Assembly: GCA_934437985.1 (NCBI GenBank)
Contig: CAKSBI010000012.1
Location: 1 to 52,811, forward strand
Source: an uncultured Lachnospiraceae bacterium
GTDB lineage: Bacteria > Bacillota > Clostridia > Lachnospirales > Lachnospiraceae
Length of the DNA stretch: 52,811 bases
Direction: 5' to 3'
Shown here: positions 31,438 to 39,208 of the stretch, piece by piece
Numbering within the stretch: the first letter of the stretch is position 1
Layout of the letters: each line of letters begins with the position of its first letter
Made by a program: the position numbers and the translations under genes
The notes under the pieces: model-generated
Database searches by the model: none
Told to the model about the DNA's origin: nothing
What the model saw: the letters and a program-made list of their open reading frames with translations, nothing else

Positions 31438-31731
31438 TTGGAAGACAGACAGAACTACAATGAATATAATGGCAAACATAGTCTCAGGATAGATGACAGA
31501 AGAATTGCCGTGATTACCGGTGTAAAGGATGTAATATCATTTGATGCACATGAGGTTGTCCTTGAGACGGTCCAGGGTACAATGACAATAAAGGGGGATC
31601 AGCTTCATGTAAGCAGACTGACACTTGACAAAGGTGAAGTAGATGTAGATGGAAACATCGATAGCATAATCTATACCAACTCCTCAGGGAAGAAAAATTC
31701 AGAGTCATTGATTGGAAGGCTGTTTAGATGA
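31438..31731 (+). CDS. yabP: sporulation protein YabP
   Basis: 97 aa with HSLRIDDRRIAVITGVKDVISFDAHEVVLETVQGTMTIKGDQLHVSRLTLDKGEVDVDGNIDSIIY, the whole YabP domain. TTG start at 31438 behind GGGGGG (31423-31428). Its ATGA overlap with yabQ indicates coupling. In Bacillus it is needed for normal spore cortex formation, in the mother cell. Confidence 0.92.
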   Translation: MEDRQNYNEYNGKHSLRIDDRRIAVITGVKDVISFDAHEVVLETVQGTMTIKGDQLHVSRLTLDKGEVDVDGNIDSIIYTNSSGKKNSESLIGRLFR

Positions 31732-32129
31732 TAAGACAGGAGATCACTCTTATACTGGTTATGGTGTCAGGTGGGATGATTATAATGCTGGCGTATGACC
31801 TGCTGGTCGTAATCCGTGAATTGATAAAGCGCACACAGCTTTTGATAACGTTAGAGGATATTATATACTGGGTGGCAGCCGCAGTCTGTACATTTTATGT
31901 CATATACAGGATAAATGAAGGTGTGATCAGGGGATATGCAGCTGCAGGGCTTATAGGTGGGGCTGTATTATTCCAGTGGAGTGTTGGAAACAGAATGGTC
32001 CGGGTTCTTATAAAGTGCGGCAGCAGTGTCAGAAAGTGCTTGATTAATATATTCTACAGGTGTAAAATAAAGATTAGAAGGCATGAAATGGGTGAAATAT
32101 ATGAAAGTAATAAAGAAAAAGACGATTAA
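31728..32129 (+). CDS. yabQ: spore cortex biosynthesis protein YabQ
   Basis: A 133-aa membrane protein with about three hydrophobic segments (LILVMVSGGMIIMLAYDLL, IIYWVAAAVCTFYVIYRI, YAAAGLIGGAVLFQWSV) and the conserved short family pattern YDLLVVIRELIKRT...LEDIIYW. Located in the forespore outer membrane in Bacillus, where it is essential for cortex. Starts inside the yabP stop (ATGA) and runs 29 bp into divIC. Confidence 0.85.
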   Translation: MIRQEITLILVMVSGGMIIMLAYDLLVVIRELIKRTQLLITLEDIIYWVAAAVCTFYVIYRINEGVIRGYAAAGLIGGAVLFQWSVGNRMVRVLIKCGSSVRKCLINIFYRCKIKIRRHEMGEIYESNKEKDD

Positions 32130-32412
32130 GAGTAAAAAGAAGAACAGATCCGGTATGGGATTTGTGATTGCTACTGTGCTGGTTCTGTTTGCCGTTATCA
32201 CATATAATAAGGCCGGGCTTGATGCTAAGAACAGGGAGCTTCAAAAAGAAAAAGCAAAGTATGAGAAGCAGCTTAGCAAGCTTGAAGAAGAGCATGAGAA
32301 TATAGAGGAATACCGTGATTATGTGAAGTCTGATGAGAATATTGAGAATGTTGCCAGGGAAAAGCTTGGACTTGTGTATCCCGGTGATGTCGTGTTTGAA
32401 GCAGAGGATTAA
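32101..32412 (+). CDS. divIC: septum formation initiator (DivIC/FtsL-like)
   Basis: A 103-aa single-pass membrane protein: basic N-terminus (MKVIKKKTIKSKKK), a membrane segment (MGFVIATVLVLFAVITY), a long extracytoplasmic coiled coil (KNRELQKEKAKYEKQLSKLEEEHENIEEYRDYVKSDENIENVAREKLGLVYPGDVVF). The last stretch is the DivIC/FtsL hallmark. ATG at 32101 has GGGTG 6 bp upstream; an ATG at 32083 lies too near its only site. Acts in the division complex with FtsL and DivIB. Confidence 0.87.
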   Translation: MKVIKKKTIKSKKKNRSGMGFVIATVLVLFAVITYNKAGLDAKNRELQKEKAKYEKQLSKLEEEHENIEEYRDYVKSDENIENVAREKLGLVYPGDVVFEAED

Positions 32413-32472
32413 AAAGTACTGCATCAAAGTCGGGGGCTTTTGACCTCGACATTTTATAATAATGTTATGATG

Positions 32473-32504
32473 AAACTGAGACTGTGGCCGGTCTCAGTTT
32501 TTTT
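32473..32504 (+). terminator. intrinsic terminator after divIC
   Basis: AAACTGAGAC (32473-32482) pairs perfectly with GTCTCAGTTT (32491-32500) with an 8-nt loop and an uninterrupted T-tract to 32504. A weaker GTCGGGG/CCTCGAC hairpin precedes it at 32429-32450. It separates the rqcP-divIC unit from spoIIE. Confidence 0.88.
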
Positions 32505-32569
32505 GATGTGGCTGGCAGTATTGTGCCTATACAGAAAATGTAAATAAATGTAAATGACTTTTGCGGATG

Positions 32570-32613
32570 GTCGACCCTGTTTTACAAAACTTTCGGATAT
32601 TGATAAGTATACT
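32570..32613 (+). promoter_or_regulatory. candidate Spo0A-controlled promoter of spoIIE
   Basis: A TATACT -10-like box (32608-32613) has no proper -35 at 17 bp, but GGTCGACC, containing the TCGAC core of a Spo0A box, lies at 32569-32576, about 45 bp before the expected start near 32620. Bacillus spoIIE is a sigma-A promoter activated by Spo0A with atypical spacing. The match to a full 0A box (TGTCGAA) is imperfect. Confidence 0.35.
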
Positions 32614-32649
32614 GTTCTAACAATAATGTATCAGAAAAGAGGGGTATAT

Positions 32650-34956
32650 GTGAAAACCGGTGGTGTGGGTATCAGGTTGATATGTAAAAGTCTAATATGT
32701 TTTTTGCTTGGCAGGGTTTATATAATGAATGTGAATCCGGTTGCGGTTGCGGCACTTCTTATAGCTGGCACGGACAGGGAGAGGCAGAGGATATATAGTA
32801 TTTCGGTGGTGCTTGGGATATTGAGCGGCCTGATTCCGGGGTCAGGGATTAATGGTGGAAGCGTTATTAAATATCTGCTTATCAGTATGTGCATTCTTGC
32901 AATAGGCAGGCTTGCCGGAAAACGTGGGATAAAACCTGAAAGGAAAATGATTGTGCCTGTTGGTGCGGTGGTAACATTTCTGATAGATATTGGTGGGGGG
33001 ATTACAGAGCCCGGGCCGGCATTTATTATTGCCGGTGCGGAGGCAGCTGGTATAATTATCCTTGCTAATCTCATGTACAGGGGCATGGAATGGCTTGATT
33101 ACGGAAAGCCGGGATGCTATATGAATGGCGAGCAGATGATAAGTGTTATAATGTGCATGACACTTGCGGCGGCAGGGGTTCCTGATATACTTCCTGATTT
33201 GCTAATGATAAGTGGCATGGTATATAATATATTGTTATTATATATGTCCTATCAGTATGGAATTGCTGCGGGTGCCATGACAGGTGCGGCGATAGGTATA
33301 GAGATGGGAATAGCTGAAGGCAATATTGCGATAGCAGGAATGTACTGCATGGTCGGGATATGTGTTGGCGTGGTACATGAATTTGGACGTCTGGCATGTA
33401 TAATGATGTGGGGACTGGCAGGAAGTGTTGTTGCCATGCTGTATCCGGATATATTGTGGAATGTGGACATGCTTAAGGTTTTGCTTTCAACCTCAGTGCT
33501 GTTTTTGATGCTGCCTAAAAGGCTGTTTGTTGAAGCAGTCAGTGATGATGGGGCAGAGGTTACGGCTGTAAGATATAATTATCAATATGAGACATCGAGG
33601 AAGCTTGGGGAATTTTCAGATGCATTTGAAAAAGTAGGGAGTATTATTAAGAAGCATGTTGGAAAAGTTCCTATAGTTAATACAGTCGGTATGAGGGAGA
33701 TATTTACGGAGCTTACCAATTCGGTGTGTGGCGCATGCAATAACTGCAATTACTGCTGGGGCGACCGGTATTATGATACATATCATGAGGCACTTGGAAT
33801 GATAGAATGTGCTGAAAGCTTCGGTGAGATTAAAACTGACACAATATCAGAAGAGTTTCTTGACAGATGCATACATTTTGATGAACTGGTTAATGAGACG
33901 AACAGACAGCTTGCGTTGTCAAGATTCAATGCAGATATATACAACAGGCAGATGGAGATGCGTATGCTCATGGCTGAGCAGATGGCAGAGATATCCAAGC
34001 TTGTGAACAGGCTTAAAGAGGATGTGCTTGCATCAGACCGTGTTTACATAAATGAAGAAGTGCAGATAAGGGATATGCTTAAAAGCCACGGAATAAAAGC
34101 CACGGAAATCAACATATATGACAAGTCAGAAAATATACGTGAGGTATATATATGTGCAAAAACTGAACATGGCTGTGTGTCAGTAAAACAGATTGAGGAT
34201 GTCCTTACGGAGGTTATGGGCAGGGCATACAAGGCTCTTCCATCAATGACGGCTGTACTGGCAAGGCAATTACAGATGCTGGTATTCGTAAATGATGTCA
34301 GATACAAGGTGTTAACCGGGACAGCACGTATTGCAAAAGACGGTGAGACACTGTCAGGGGACAACTTTTCATTTATGAGACTGTCACATGGCAGGATGGT
34401 CATGACCATAACTGATGGGATGGGAAGCGGCAGGAGTGCATTCTGTGAGAGCGAGGCTGTGATTGAGATGCTTGAGCAGCTTTTAGAAGCAGGCTTTGGT
34501 GAGGAGATGGCCCTGAAATTCGTTAATACCACTATGGTCATGTCGGGCGATAATGAGATGTTTTCAACAGTGGATATGTGTGTTATTGATATGTATTCGG
34601 GAATGTGTGACTGTATCAAGTGCGGTGCAGCCGCAACATTTATTAAGAAGAAAAATGGTGTTAAAATAATTGACAGTGATGCAATGCCTATAGGGATAAT
34701 TCCTGAAATGAACTGTGCAAGTACCAGATACAGGCTGGCTGATGGGGATTATGTTATAATGATAAGTGATGGGGTATCTGACAGCTTTGATGGTGTCTGC
34801 AAGGAAGAGGTGATATGCCGGCTTATTGAGGATGCGGAAGCTGTTAATGCAGTGGAGCTTGCTGAGTATATTCTTGAAAGTGCGAAAAAATGTAATATGT
34901 GCAGGGCAGGTGACGATATGAGTGTTATTGTTGCCGGAGTGTGGGATAAGTATTGA
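32650..34956 (+). CDS. spoIIE: stage II sporulation protein E (SpoIIE phosphatase)
   Basis: A 768-aa membrane phosphatase that dephosphorylates SpoIIAA in the forespore to release sigma-F and acts at the polar septum with FtsZ. N-terminal part (to about 295) has around ten membrane segments; a central region with a Cys cluster (CGACNNCNYC) follows; the C-terminal PP2C-type domain has ITDGMGSGRSAFCESEAVIEMLEQL, DMCVIDMYSGMCDCIKCGAAATF, YVIMISDGVSDSF and a final RAGDDMSVIVAGVW. I chose the GTG at 32650 (AGAGGGG 5 bp upstream) because the likely promoter -10 is at 32608; an ATG at 32554 gives an 800-aa form and an ATG at 32626 is also possible. Confidence 0.93.
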   Translation: MKTGGVGIRLICKSLICFLLGRVYIMNVNPVAVAALLIAGTDRERQRIYSISVVLGILSGLIPGSGINGGSVIKYLLISMCILAIGRLAGKRGIKPERKMIVPVGAVVTFLIDIGGGITEPGPAFIIAGAEAAGIIILANLMYRGMEWLDYGKPGCYMNGEQMISVIMCMTLAAAGVPDILPDLLMISGMVYNILLLYMSYQYGIAAGAMTGAAIGIEMGIAEGNIAIAGMYCMVGICVGVVHEFGRLACIMMWGLAGSVVAMLYPDILWNVDMLKVLLSTSVLFLMLPKRLFVEAVSDDGAEVTAVRYNYQYETSRKLGEFSDAFEKVGSIIKKHVGKVPIVNTVGMREIFTELTNSVCGACNNCNYCWGDRYYDTYHEALGMIECAESFGEIKTDTISEEFLDRCIHFDELVNETNRQLALSRFNADIYNRQMEMRMLMAEQMAEISKLVNRLKEDVLASDRVYINEEVQIRDMLKSHGIKATEINIYDKSENIREVYICAKTEHGCVSVKQIEDVLTEVMGRAYKALPSMTAVLARQLQMLVFVNDVRYKVLTGTARIAKDGETLSGDNFSFMRLSHGRMVMTITDGMGSGRSAFCESEAVIEMLEQLLEAGFGEEMALKFVNTTMVMSGDNEMFSTVDMCVIDMYSGMCDCIKCGAAATFIKKKNGVKIIDSDAMPIGIIPEMNCASTRYRLADGDYVIMISDGVSDSFDGVCKEEVICRLIEDAEAVNAVELAEYILESAKKCNMCRAGDDMSVIVAGVWDKY

Positions 34957-34996
34957 GCGGCTGGTATTAATTATTACTAACGAGGATGGTGAACAG

Positions 34997-36424
34997 ATGT
35001 TCGATAAAGTATGCGGATATATTGAAGCAAATAAAATGCTTGTGTATGGTGACAAGGTTGTAGTAGGACTTTCGGGAGGGGCAGATTCAGTGTGTCTTCT
35101 TCATATGCTGTGCAGGCTCAGGGAAAGGTACGGCCTGACATTATATGCTGTTCATATAAATCATGGTATAAGAGGAGAAGAAGCACGCGGTGATGCAGGA
35201 TTTTGCGAAGGGCTTGCCCGGGAATATGGCATTATGTACAGATGTGCGGAATATAATATACCTGTGCTTGCAAGGGAATGGAAGGTAACAGAAGAAGAGG
35301 CCGGAAGAATAGTGCGGTACCGGGAATTTGATGATGAAGTAAGTTTGCGTGGGGCTGACCGTGTCGCAGTAGCACATCATCTTAATGACCAGGCAGAGAC
35401 AATACTGTTCAGGATGTGCCGTGGAACCGGAATAAAAGGAATGACCGGGATCCCATGTTCAAGGGACAGGATTATCAGACCGCTGTTATGCCTCAGTAAG
35501 CCGCAGATTCTGGAATATCTCGTGGAAAATAATATATCATACAGGGAGGATTCAACTAACAGCTGTGTAGAATATGACAGAAACAGGCTGCGTGGTAATG
35601 TTATTCCCGAGCTGGAGAAGATTAACAGCATGGCGGTGCCGCATATTGGAGAACTTGCAAAGCAGCTTGCTGACATATATGCATGGTATGATGATTCTGT
35701 ACGGTCATATTATAAAAAAAATGTAACAAAAAGCAGGGATGCTGTAAGTGTTGATGCGGAATTTATAAAAAATATACATGAGGCCGCAGCCAGGGAAATC
35801 ATACGGAGGATGATCGGAAGTATGACAAATAGCCTTAAGGATATTGAGAGACGGCATATTGATATGATATATGCCCTTGCAGATGCGGAGACCGGTAAGA
35901 GCGTGGATCTCCCATACAGCCTCATTGCATGTAATGAATATGGCAGGCTCAGGATCAGTCTGTTTACAAAGGGTGAAAGTGGTAATACTATGATGGGAGA
36001 GGTATGCAGATGCGTTGAATATACGGATGGAAAATGTATATGGGAGAATGTATACCTTCCTGATGAGAAAAAACTTTGTCCGTTAATATCTATCAGTAAT
36101 ACAAGGACAGAATACAAAAATAGTGGGGGCATTATTCCGAAAAATAGCTGTACTAAATGGTTTGATTATGATAGAATTAGTAGCAAAATAATCATACGTA
36201 AGCCTGAGGCGCAGGATTATATATGTATTGGTGAAGGAAAGAATAAGAAGCTCACCAGATATATAATCGACAGTAAGATTCCAAGACGGTACAGGGATAA
36301 TCTGCTGGTAATGGCAGCCGGTAACAGGGTGCTATGGATCATCGGTGGAAGGGGCAGCGTGGATTGTTATGTCACGGAAGATACTGAACACGTATTACAG
36401 ATGAACGCTGATTGTTTGGATTAA
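34997..36424 (+). CDS. tilS: tRNA(Ile)-lysidine synthetase
   Basis: 475 aa. Adds lysine to C34 of the AUA-reading tRNA-Ile, changing both its codon and amino-acid identity; essential. The N-terminal ATPase has the PP-loop GLSGGADS (24-31), AVHINHGIRGEEARGDAGFC, and AVAHHLNDQAETILFRMCRGTGIKGMTGIP; the C-terminal part (about 375-475) carries the substrate-binding domain with KKLTRYIIDSKIPRRYRDNLLVMAAGNRVLWIIGGR. ATG at 34997 with GAGG at 34983-34986. Starts 40 bp after spoIIE, as in Bacillus. Confidence 0.94.
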   Translation: MFDKVCGYIEANKMLVYGDKVVVGLSGGADSVCLLHMLCRLRERYGLTLYAVHINHGIRGEEARGDAGFCEGLAREYGIMYRCAEYNIPVLAREWKVTEEEAGRIVRYREFDDEVSLRGADRVAVAHHLNDQAETILFRMCRGTGIKGMTGIPCSRDRIIRPLLCLSKPQILEYLVENNISYREDSTNSCVEYDRNRLRGNVIPELEKINSMAVPHIGELAKQLADIYAWYDDSVRSYYKKNVTKSRDAVSVDAEFIKNIHEAAAREIIRRMIGSMTNSLKDIERRHIDMIYALADAETGKSVDLPYSLIACNEYGRLRISLFTKGESGNTMMGEVCRCVEYTDGKCIWENVYLPDEKKLCPLISISNTRTEYKNSGGIIPKNSCTKWFDYDRISSKIIIRKPEAQDYICIGEGKNKKLTRYIIDSKIPRRYRDNLLVMAAGNRVLWIIGGRGSVDCYVTEDTEHVLQMNADCLD

Positions 36425-36460
36425 ATATACTTAATATTGATATTATGGGGAGATACGGTT

Positions 36461-36988
36461 ATGAAAGAAAAGATTGAACTTTTAATTTCGGAAGAAGAGG
36501 TTGGAAAGCGTATTGATGAGCTTGCAAAGGAGATTGACGCAGATTATAAGGGTAAGACGCTTAATATCATATGTATACTTAAGGGAAGTGTTTTCTTTGC
36601 GTGTGAACTTGCCAAGAGACTTACAATACCGGTGGTTTTTGATTTTATGCAGGTTTCAAGTTATGGCAATGGAACTTCAACCACAGGTGGTGTTAAGATC
36701 ATTAAGGATCTTGATACGCCGATTGCCGGCAAGGAAGTATTGATAATTGAGGATATTCTTGATTCAGGAAGGACATTATGCAGACTTTTATCGCTGTTAA
36801 GTGTAAGCAATCCTGCAAGCCTCAGAGTCTGTACACTTCTCGATAAGCCGGCAAGAAGAGAATTCCCGGTAGATGTTGACTATAATGGATTTGAGATAGA
36901 GGATGAATTTGTAGTAGGGTTCGGACTTGATTATGCTCAGAAGTATCGTAATCTCCCTTATATCGGAGTTATACATTTTGAAGAATGA
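36461..36988 (+). CDS. hpt: hypoxanthine phosphoribosyltransferase
   Basis: A 175-aa purine salvage enzyme (hypoxanthine/guanine + PRPP to IMP/GMP). Features: LNIICILKGSVFFACELAKRL, SYGNGTSTTGGVKII, the PRPP loop VLIIEDILDSGRTL and DKPARREFPVDVDYNGFEIEDEFVVGFGLDYAQKYRNLPYIGV at the end. ATG at 36461 with GGGGAG at 36447-36452. It follows tilS by 36 bp and precedes ftsH, the conserved Firmicute order. Its leader TTATGGGG (36443-36450) is exactly complementary to one loop of the candidate sRNA at 39041. Confidence 0.95.
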   Translation: MKEKIELLISEEEVGKRIDELAKEIDADYKGKTLNIICILKGSVFFACELAKRLTIPVVFDFMQVSSYGNGTSTTGGVKIIKDLDTPIAGKEVLIIEDILDSGRTLCRLLSLLSVSNPASLRVCTLLDKPARREFPVDVDYNGFEIEDEFVVGFGLDYAQKYRNLPYIGVIHFEE

Positions 36989-37026
36989 TCAGCAATCATA
37001 TAGTATATTAGGAGGCAAAAGTCAGA

Positions 37027-38868
37027 TTGAAAAAGCAGATAAGAGGTAATGGATTTTTTTTGATATTACTTTTAGTGGTAGCTATTTCGCTGTATCTGTC
37101 AAGTGCATTGAAGGACACTGACAGCAGTCAGTATAATACTGCCAATCTTGTAAGTGATATCAAGGCAGGTAATGTCAAAGCAGTTGAGATATCCCAGGAG
37201 CAGCAGACTCCGTCAGGATATGTAACGGTATATTTTAAGTCGGAGAATTCCAGGGCTGTCCGGTTCAATTGTACCGATGTTGAGAGTGTAGAGAAGATAT
37301 TATACGAAATGTCCGGTGATTCCCTGTACGAGGGAACATTTACGTATACTATTAATCCTATTGAGCAGACGCCGTGGTGGGTTACGGTATTACCGTATGT
37401 ACTTGGATTTGGTCTTATAATATTTTTATTTTCGATACTTAATTCACAAAATAGCGGCGGTGGTAATTCAAAGGTGATGAATTTTGGCAAGAGCCGTGCA
37501 AGAATGACAAAGCCGGATGAGAAAAGCAAGAAGTTCCGTGATGTTGCAGGACTTGTAGAAGAAAAGGAGCAGCTTGAGGAAGTTGTTGATTTTCTTAAGA
37601 ATCCGAAAAAGTATACCGAGCTTGGTGCCAGGATTCCAAAAGGTATTCTTATGGTAGGACCTCCGGGAACCGGTAAGACGCTGCTTGCAAAGGCAGTAGC
37701 CGGAGAAGCCGGTGTTCCGTTCTTCAGTATATCCGGTTCTGATTTTGTTGAGATGTTTGTCGGTGTTGGAGCTTCAAGGGTACGTGACCTGTTCACGGAT
37801 GCCAAGAAGAATGCGCCATGTATTGTGTTTATTGATGAGATTGACGCTGTTGCAAGAAGAAGGGGAACAGGACTTGGCGGCGGACATGATGAGAGGGAGC
37901 AGACCCTTAACCAGATGCTTGTTGAGATGGATGGCTTTGGTGTTAATGAGGGTATCATAGTTATGGCTGCAACTAACAGGGTTGACATTCTTGACCCGGC
38001 AATACTGAGGCCGGGAAGATTCGACAGAAGGGTTGAAGTCGGCAGGCCTGATATTAAAGGCAGGGAAGACATTCTCCGTGTTCATGTAGCTAATAAGCCC
38101 CTGGGAGATGATGTTGACCTTAAGAGTATTGCCGGGATAACAGCCGGGATGACAGGTGCAGATCTTGAGAATCTCCTTAATGAGGCTGCGATTAATGCAG
38201 CTAAGTTTAACAGGGCATATATTATTCAGGAAGATATAACCGGTGCGCTGATTAAGGTTGGCATCGGACCTGAGAAGAAGAGTAAGATCGTATCCGAGAA
38301 GGATAAGAGGATTACGGCATATCATGAAGCCGGCCATGCGATACTGTTTCATGTACTGCCTGATGTCGGACCGGTTCATACGGTATCCATTATTCCGACA
38401 GGGCTTGGGGCAGCAGGATATACAATGCCGCTTCCTGAGAAGGATGAGATGTTCAATACGAAGGGTAAGATGCTTCAGGACATTACCGTATCCTTAGGAG
38501 GAAGGATTGCTGAGGATATTATATTTGATGATATTACAACAGGTGCGTCGCAGGATATCAGACAGGCAACTTCAATTGCAAAAAATATGGTTACCAAATA
38601 TGGATTCTCTGATGCGATTGGTATGATTAACCTGGATGATGACGATGAAGTGTTTATCGGAAGGGATTTTGGACATACAAGAGGATTCAGTGAGAGTACA
38701 GCAACGACTATTGACTCAGAGGTTAAGAGGATTATTGATGAATGCTATGCGAAGGCGAGGGAGATTCTCAATGATCACATGGTAGTGCTGGAGCGTTGTG
38801 CTGAACTGTTGATAGAGAAAGAACGTATAAGCAGGGAAGAATTTGAAGCGCTTTTTGATGAGGCGTAA
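37027..38868 (+). CDS. ftsH: ATP-dependent zinc metalloprotease FtsH
   Basis: A 613-aa membrane AAA+ protease. Two membrane segments (about 10-28 and 119-138) flank an external domain; the AAA module has Walker A GPPGTGKT (211-218), Walker [10 protein letters not shown] and the second region of homology [20 protein letters not shown]; the protease domain carries HEAGH (433-437) and a later Asp in the [15 protein letters not shown] region. TTG start at 37027 with AGGAGG at 37011-37016. The gene closes the yabP-to-ftsH block; no strong terminator was seen directly after it. Confidence 0.96.
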   Translation: MKKQIRGNGFFLILLLVVAISLYLSSALKDTDSSQYNTANLVSDIKAGNVKAVEISQEQQTPSGYVTVYFKSENSRAVRFNCTDVESVEKILYEMSGDSLYEGTFTYTINPIEQTPWWVTVLPYVLGFGLIIFLFSILNSQNSGGGNSKVMNFGKSRARMTKPDEKSKKFRDVAGLVEEKEQLEEVVDFLKNPKKYTELGARIPKGILMVGPPGTGKTLLAKAVAGEAGVPFFSISGSDFVEMFVGVGASRVRDLFTDAKKNAPCIVFIDEIDAVARRRGTGLGGGHDEREQTLNQMLVEMDGFGVNEGIIVMAATNRVDILDPAILRPGRFDRRVEVGRPDIKGREDILRVHVANKPLGDDVDLKSIAGITAGMTGADLENLLNEAAINAAKFNRAYIIQEDITGALIKVGIGPEKKSKIVSEKDKRITAYHEAGHAILFHVLPDVGPVHTVSIIPTGLGAAGYTMPLPEKDEMFNTKGKMLQDITVSLGGRIAEDIIFDDITTGASQDIRQATSIAKNMVTKYGFSDAIGMINLDDDDEVFIGRDFGHTRGFSESTATTIDSEVKRIIDECYAKAREILNDHMVVLERCAELLIEKERISREEFEALFDEA

Positions 38869-39025
38869 GGATAGAGTTTGTATGGTTTGTACAATAATGA
38901 CAAGAAAAAGCTGTTTTTGACGAAAAAAATAACAAAAATATCAAATGGCAAAATTTGTTTGGGTAAAAACAACAAATAATTTTAGTGATTTTAGTAAAGT
39001 TTGTGCACACTGAAATGAGAATAGG
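38869..39025. other. AT-rich gap after ftsH
   Basis: The 340-bp gap between ftsH and the GH13 gene opens with about 150 bp of A/T-rich sequence showing only weak hairpins (AAAAAGCTGTTTTT near 38905; CAAAT/ATTTG near 38943). No gene is visible. The rest of the gap holds the candidate small RNA. Confidence 0.5.
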
Positions 39026-39034
39026 TGCTATACT
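39026..39034 (+). promoter_or_regulatory. extended -10 promoter of the candidate sRNA
   Basis: TGC immediately before TATACT (39029-39034) forms an extended -10 element. No -35 match lies at 17 bp; TTGTGC at 39001-39006 is 22 bp away. Predicted start about 39041. Confidence 0.5.
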
Positions 39035-39040
39035 CTGTCT

Positions 39041-39140
39041 TGTAAACCCCAATACATTATATAGTTTTTGCTACACCCCATAAGTAACAAAAATACCTTC
39101 TCCAAAGCAGGACAGTATATATACTGTCCTGCTTTACTTT
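39041..39140 (+). ncRNA. candidate small RNA with two ACCCC-loop hairpins
   Basis: Predicted about 100-nt transcript. Hairpin 1: TGTA (39041-39044) and TACA (39053-39056) close the loop AACCCCAA. Hairpin 2: TTTTTG, mismatch, TAC (39065-39074) pairs with GTA, mismatch, CAAAAA (39084-39093) and displays ACCCCATAA. A linker with CCTTCTCC follows, then a perfect 32-bp palindromic terminator. C-rich unpaired loops are typical of Firmicute sRNAs that base-pair with GGGG-containing ribosome binding sites. It could instead be an attenuating leader of the GH13 gene. No known family was recognised. Confidence 0.5.
39104..39139 (+). terminator. perfect 32-bp palindromic terminator of the candidate sRNA
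   Basis: AAAGCAGGACAGTATA (39104-39119) is followed directly by its exact reverse complement (39120-39135) and then ACTTTT. It is a very stable hairpin 70 bp before the GH13 gene, so any transcript starting upstream would be largely stopped here. Confidence 0.75.
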
Positions 39141-39208
39141 TATACAGATATATGGGCAGATAACAACAGGTCTTGTTATATACATAGATTTCAGATAGGA
39201 GTGTCGGA

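Noticed and set aside
37128..38072. 314-codon open frame antisense to ftsH
   Set aside because: It lies wholly opposite a highly conserved gene, has no ribosome site, and its product (Ser/Pro/Leu-rich) looks like a codon-usage shadow.
39015..39083. 22-codon frame (MRIGAIL...) over the candidate sRNA as a leader peptide
   Set aside because: Starts upstream of the predicted transcription start, has no ribosome site, and the paired stems explain the sequence better.
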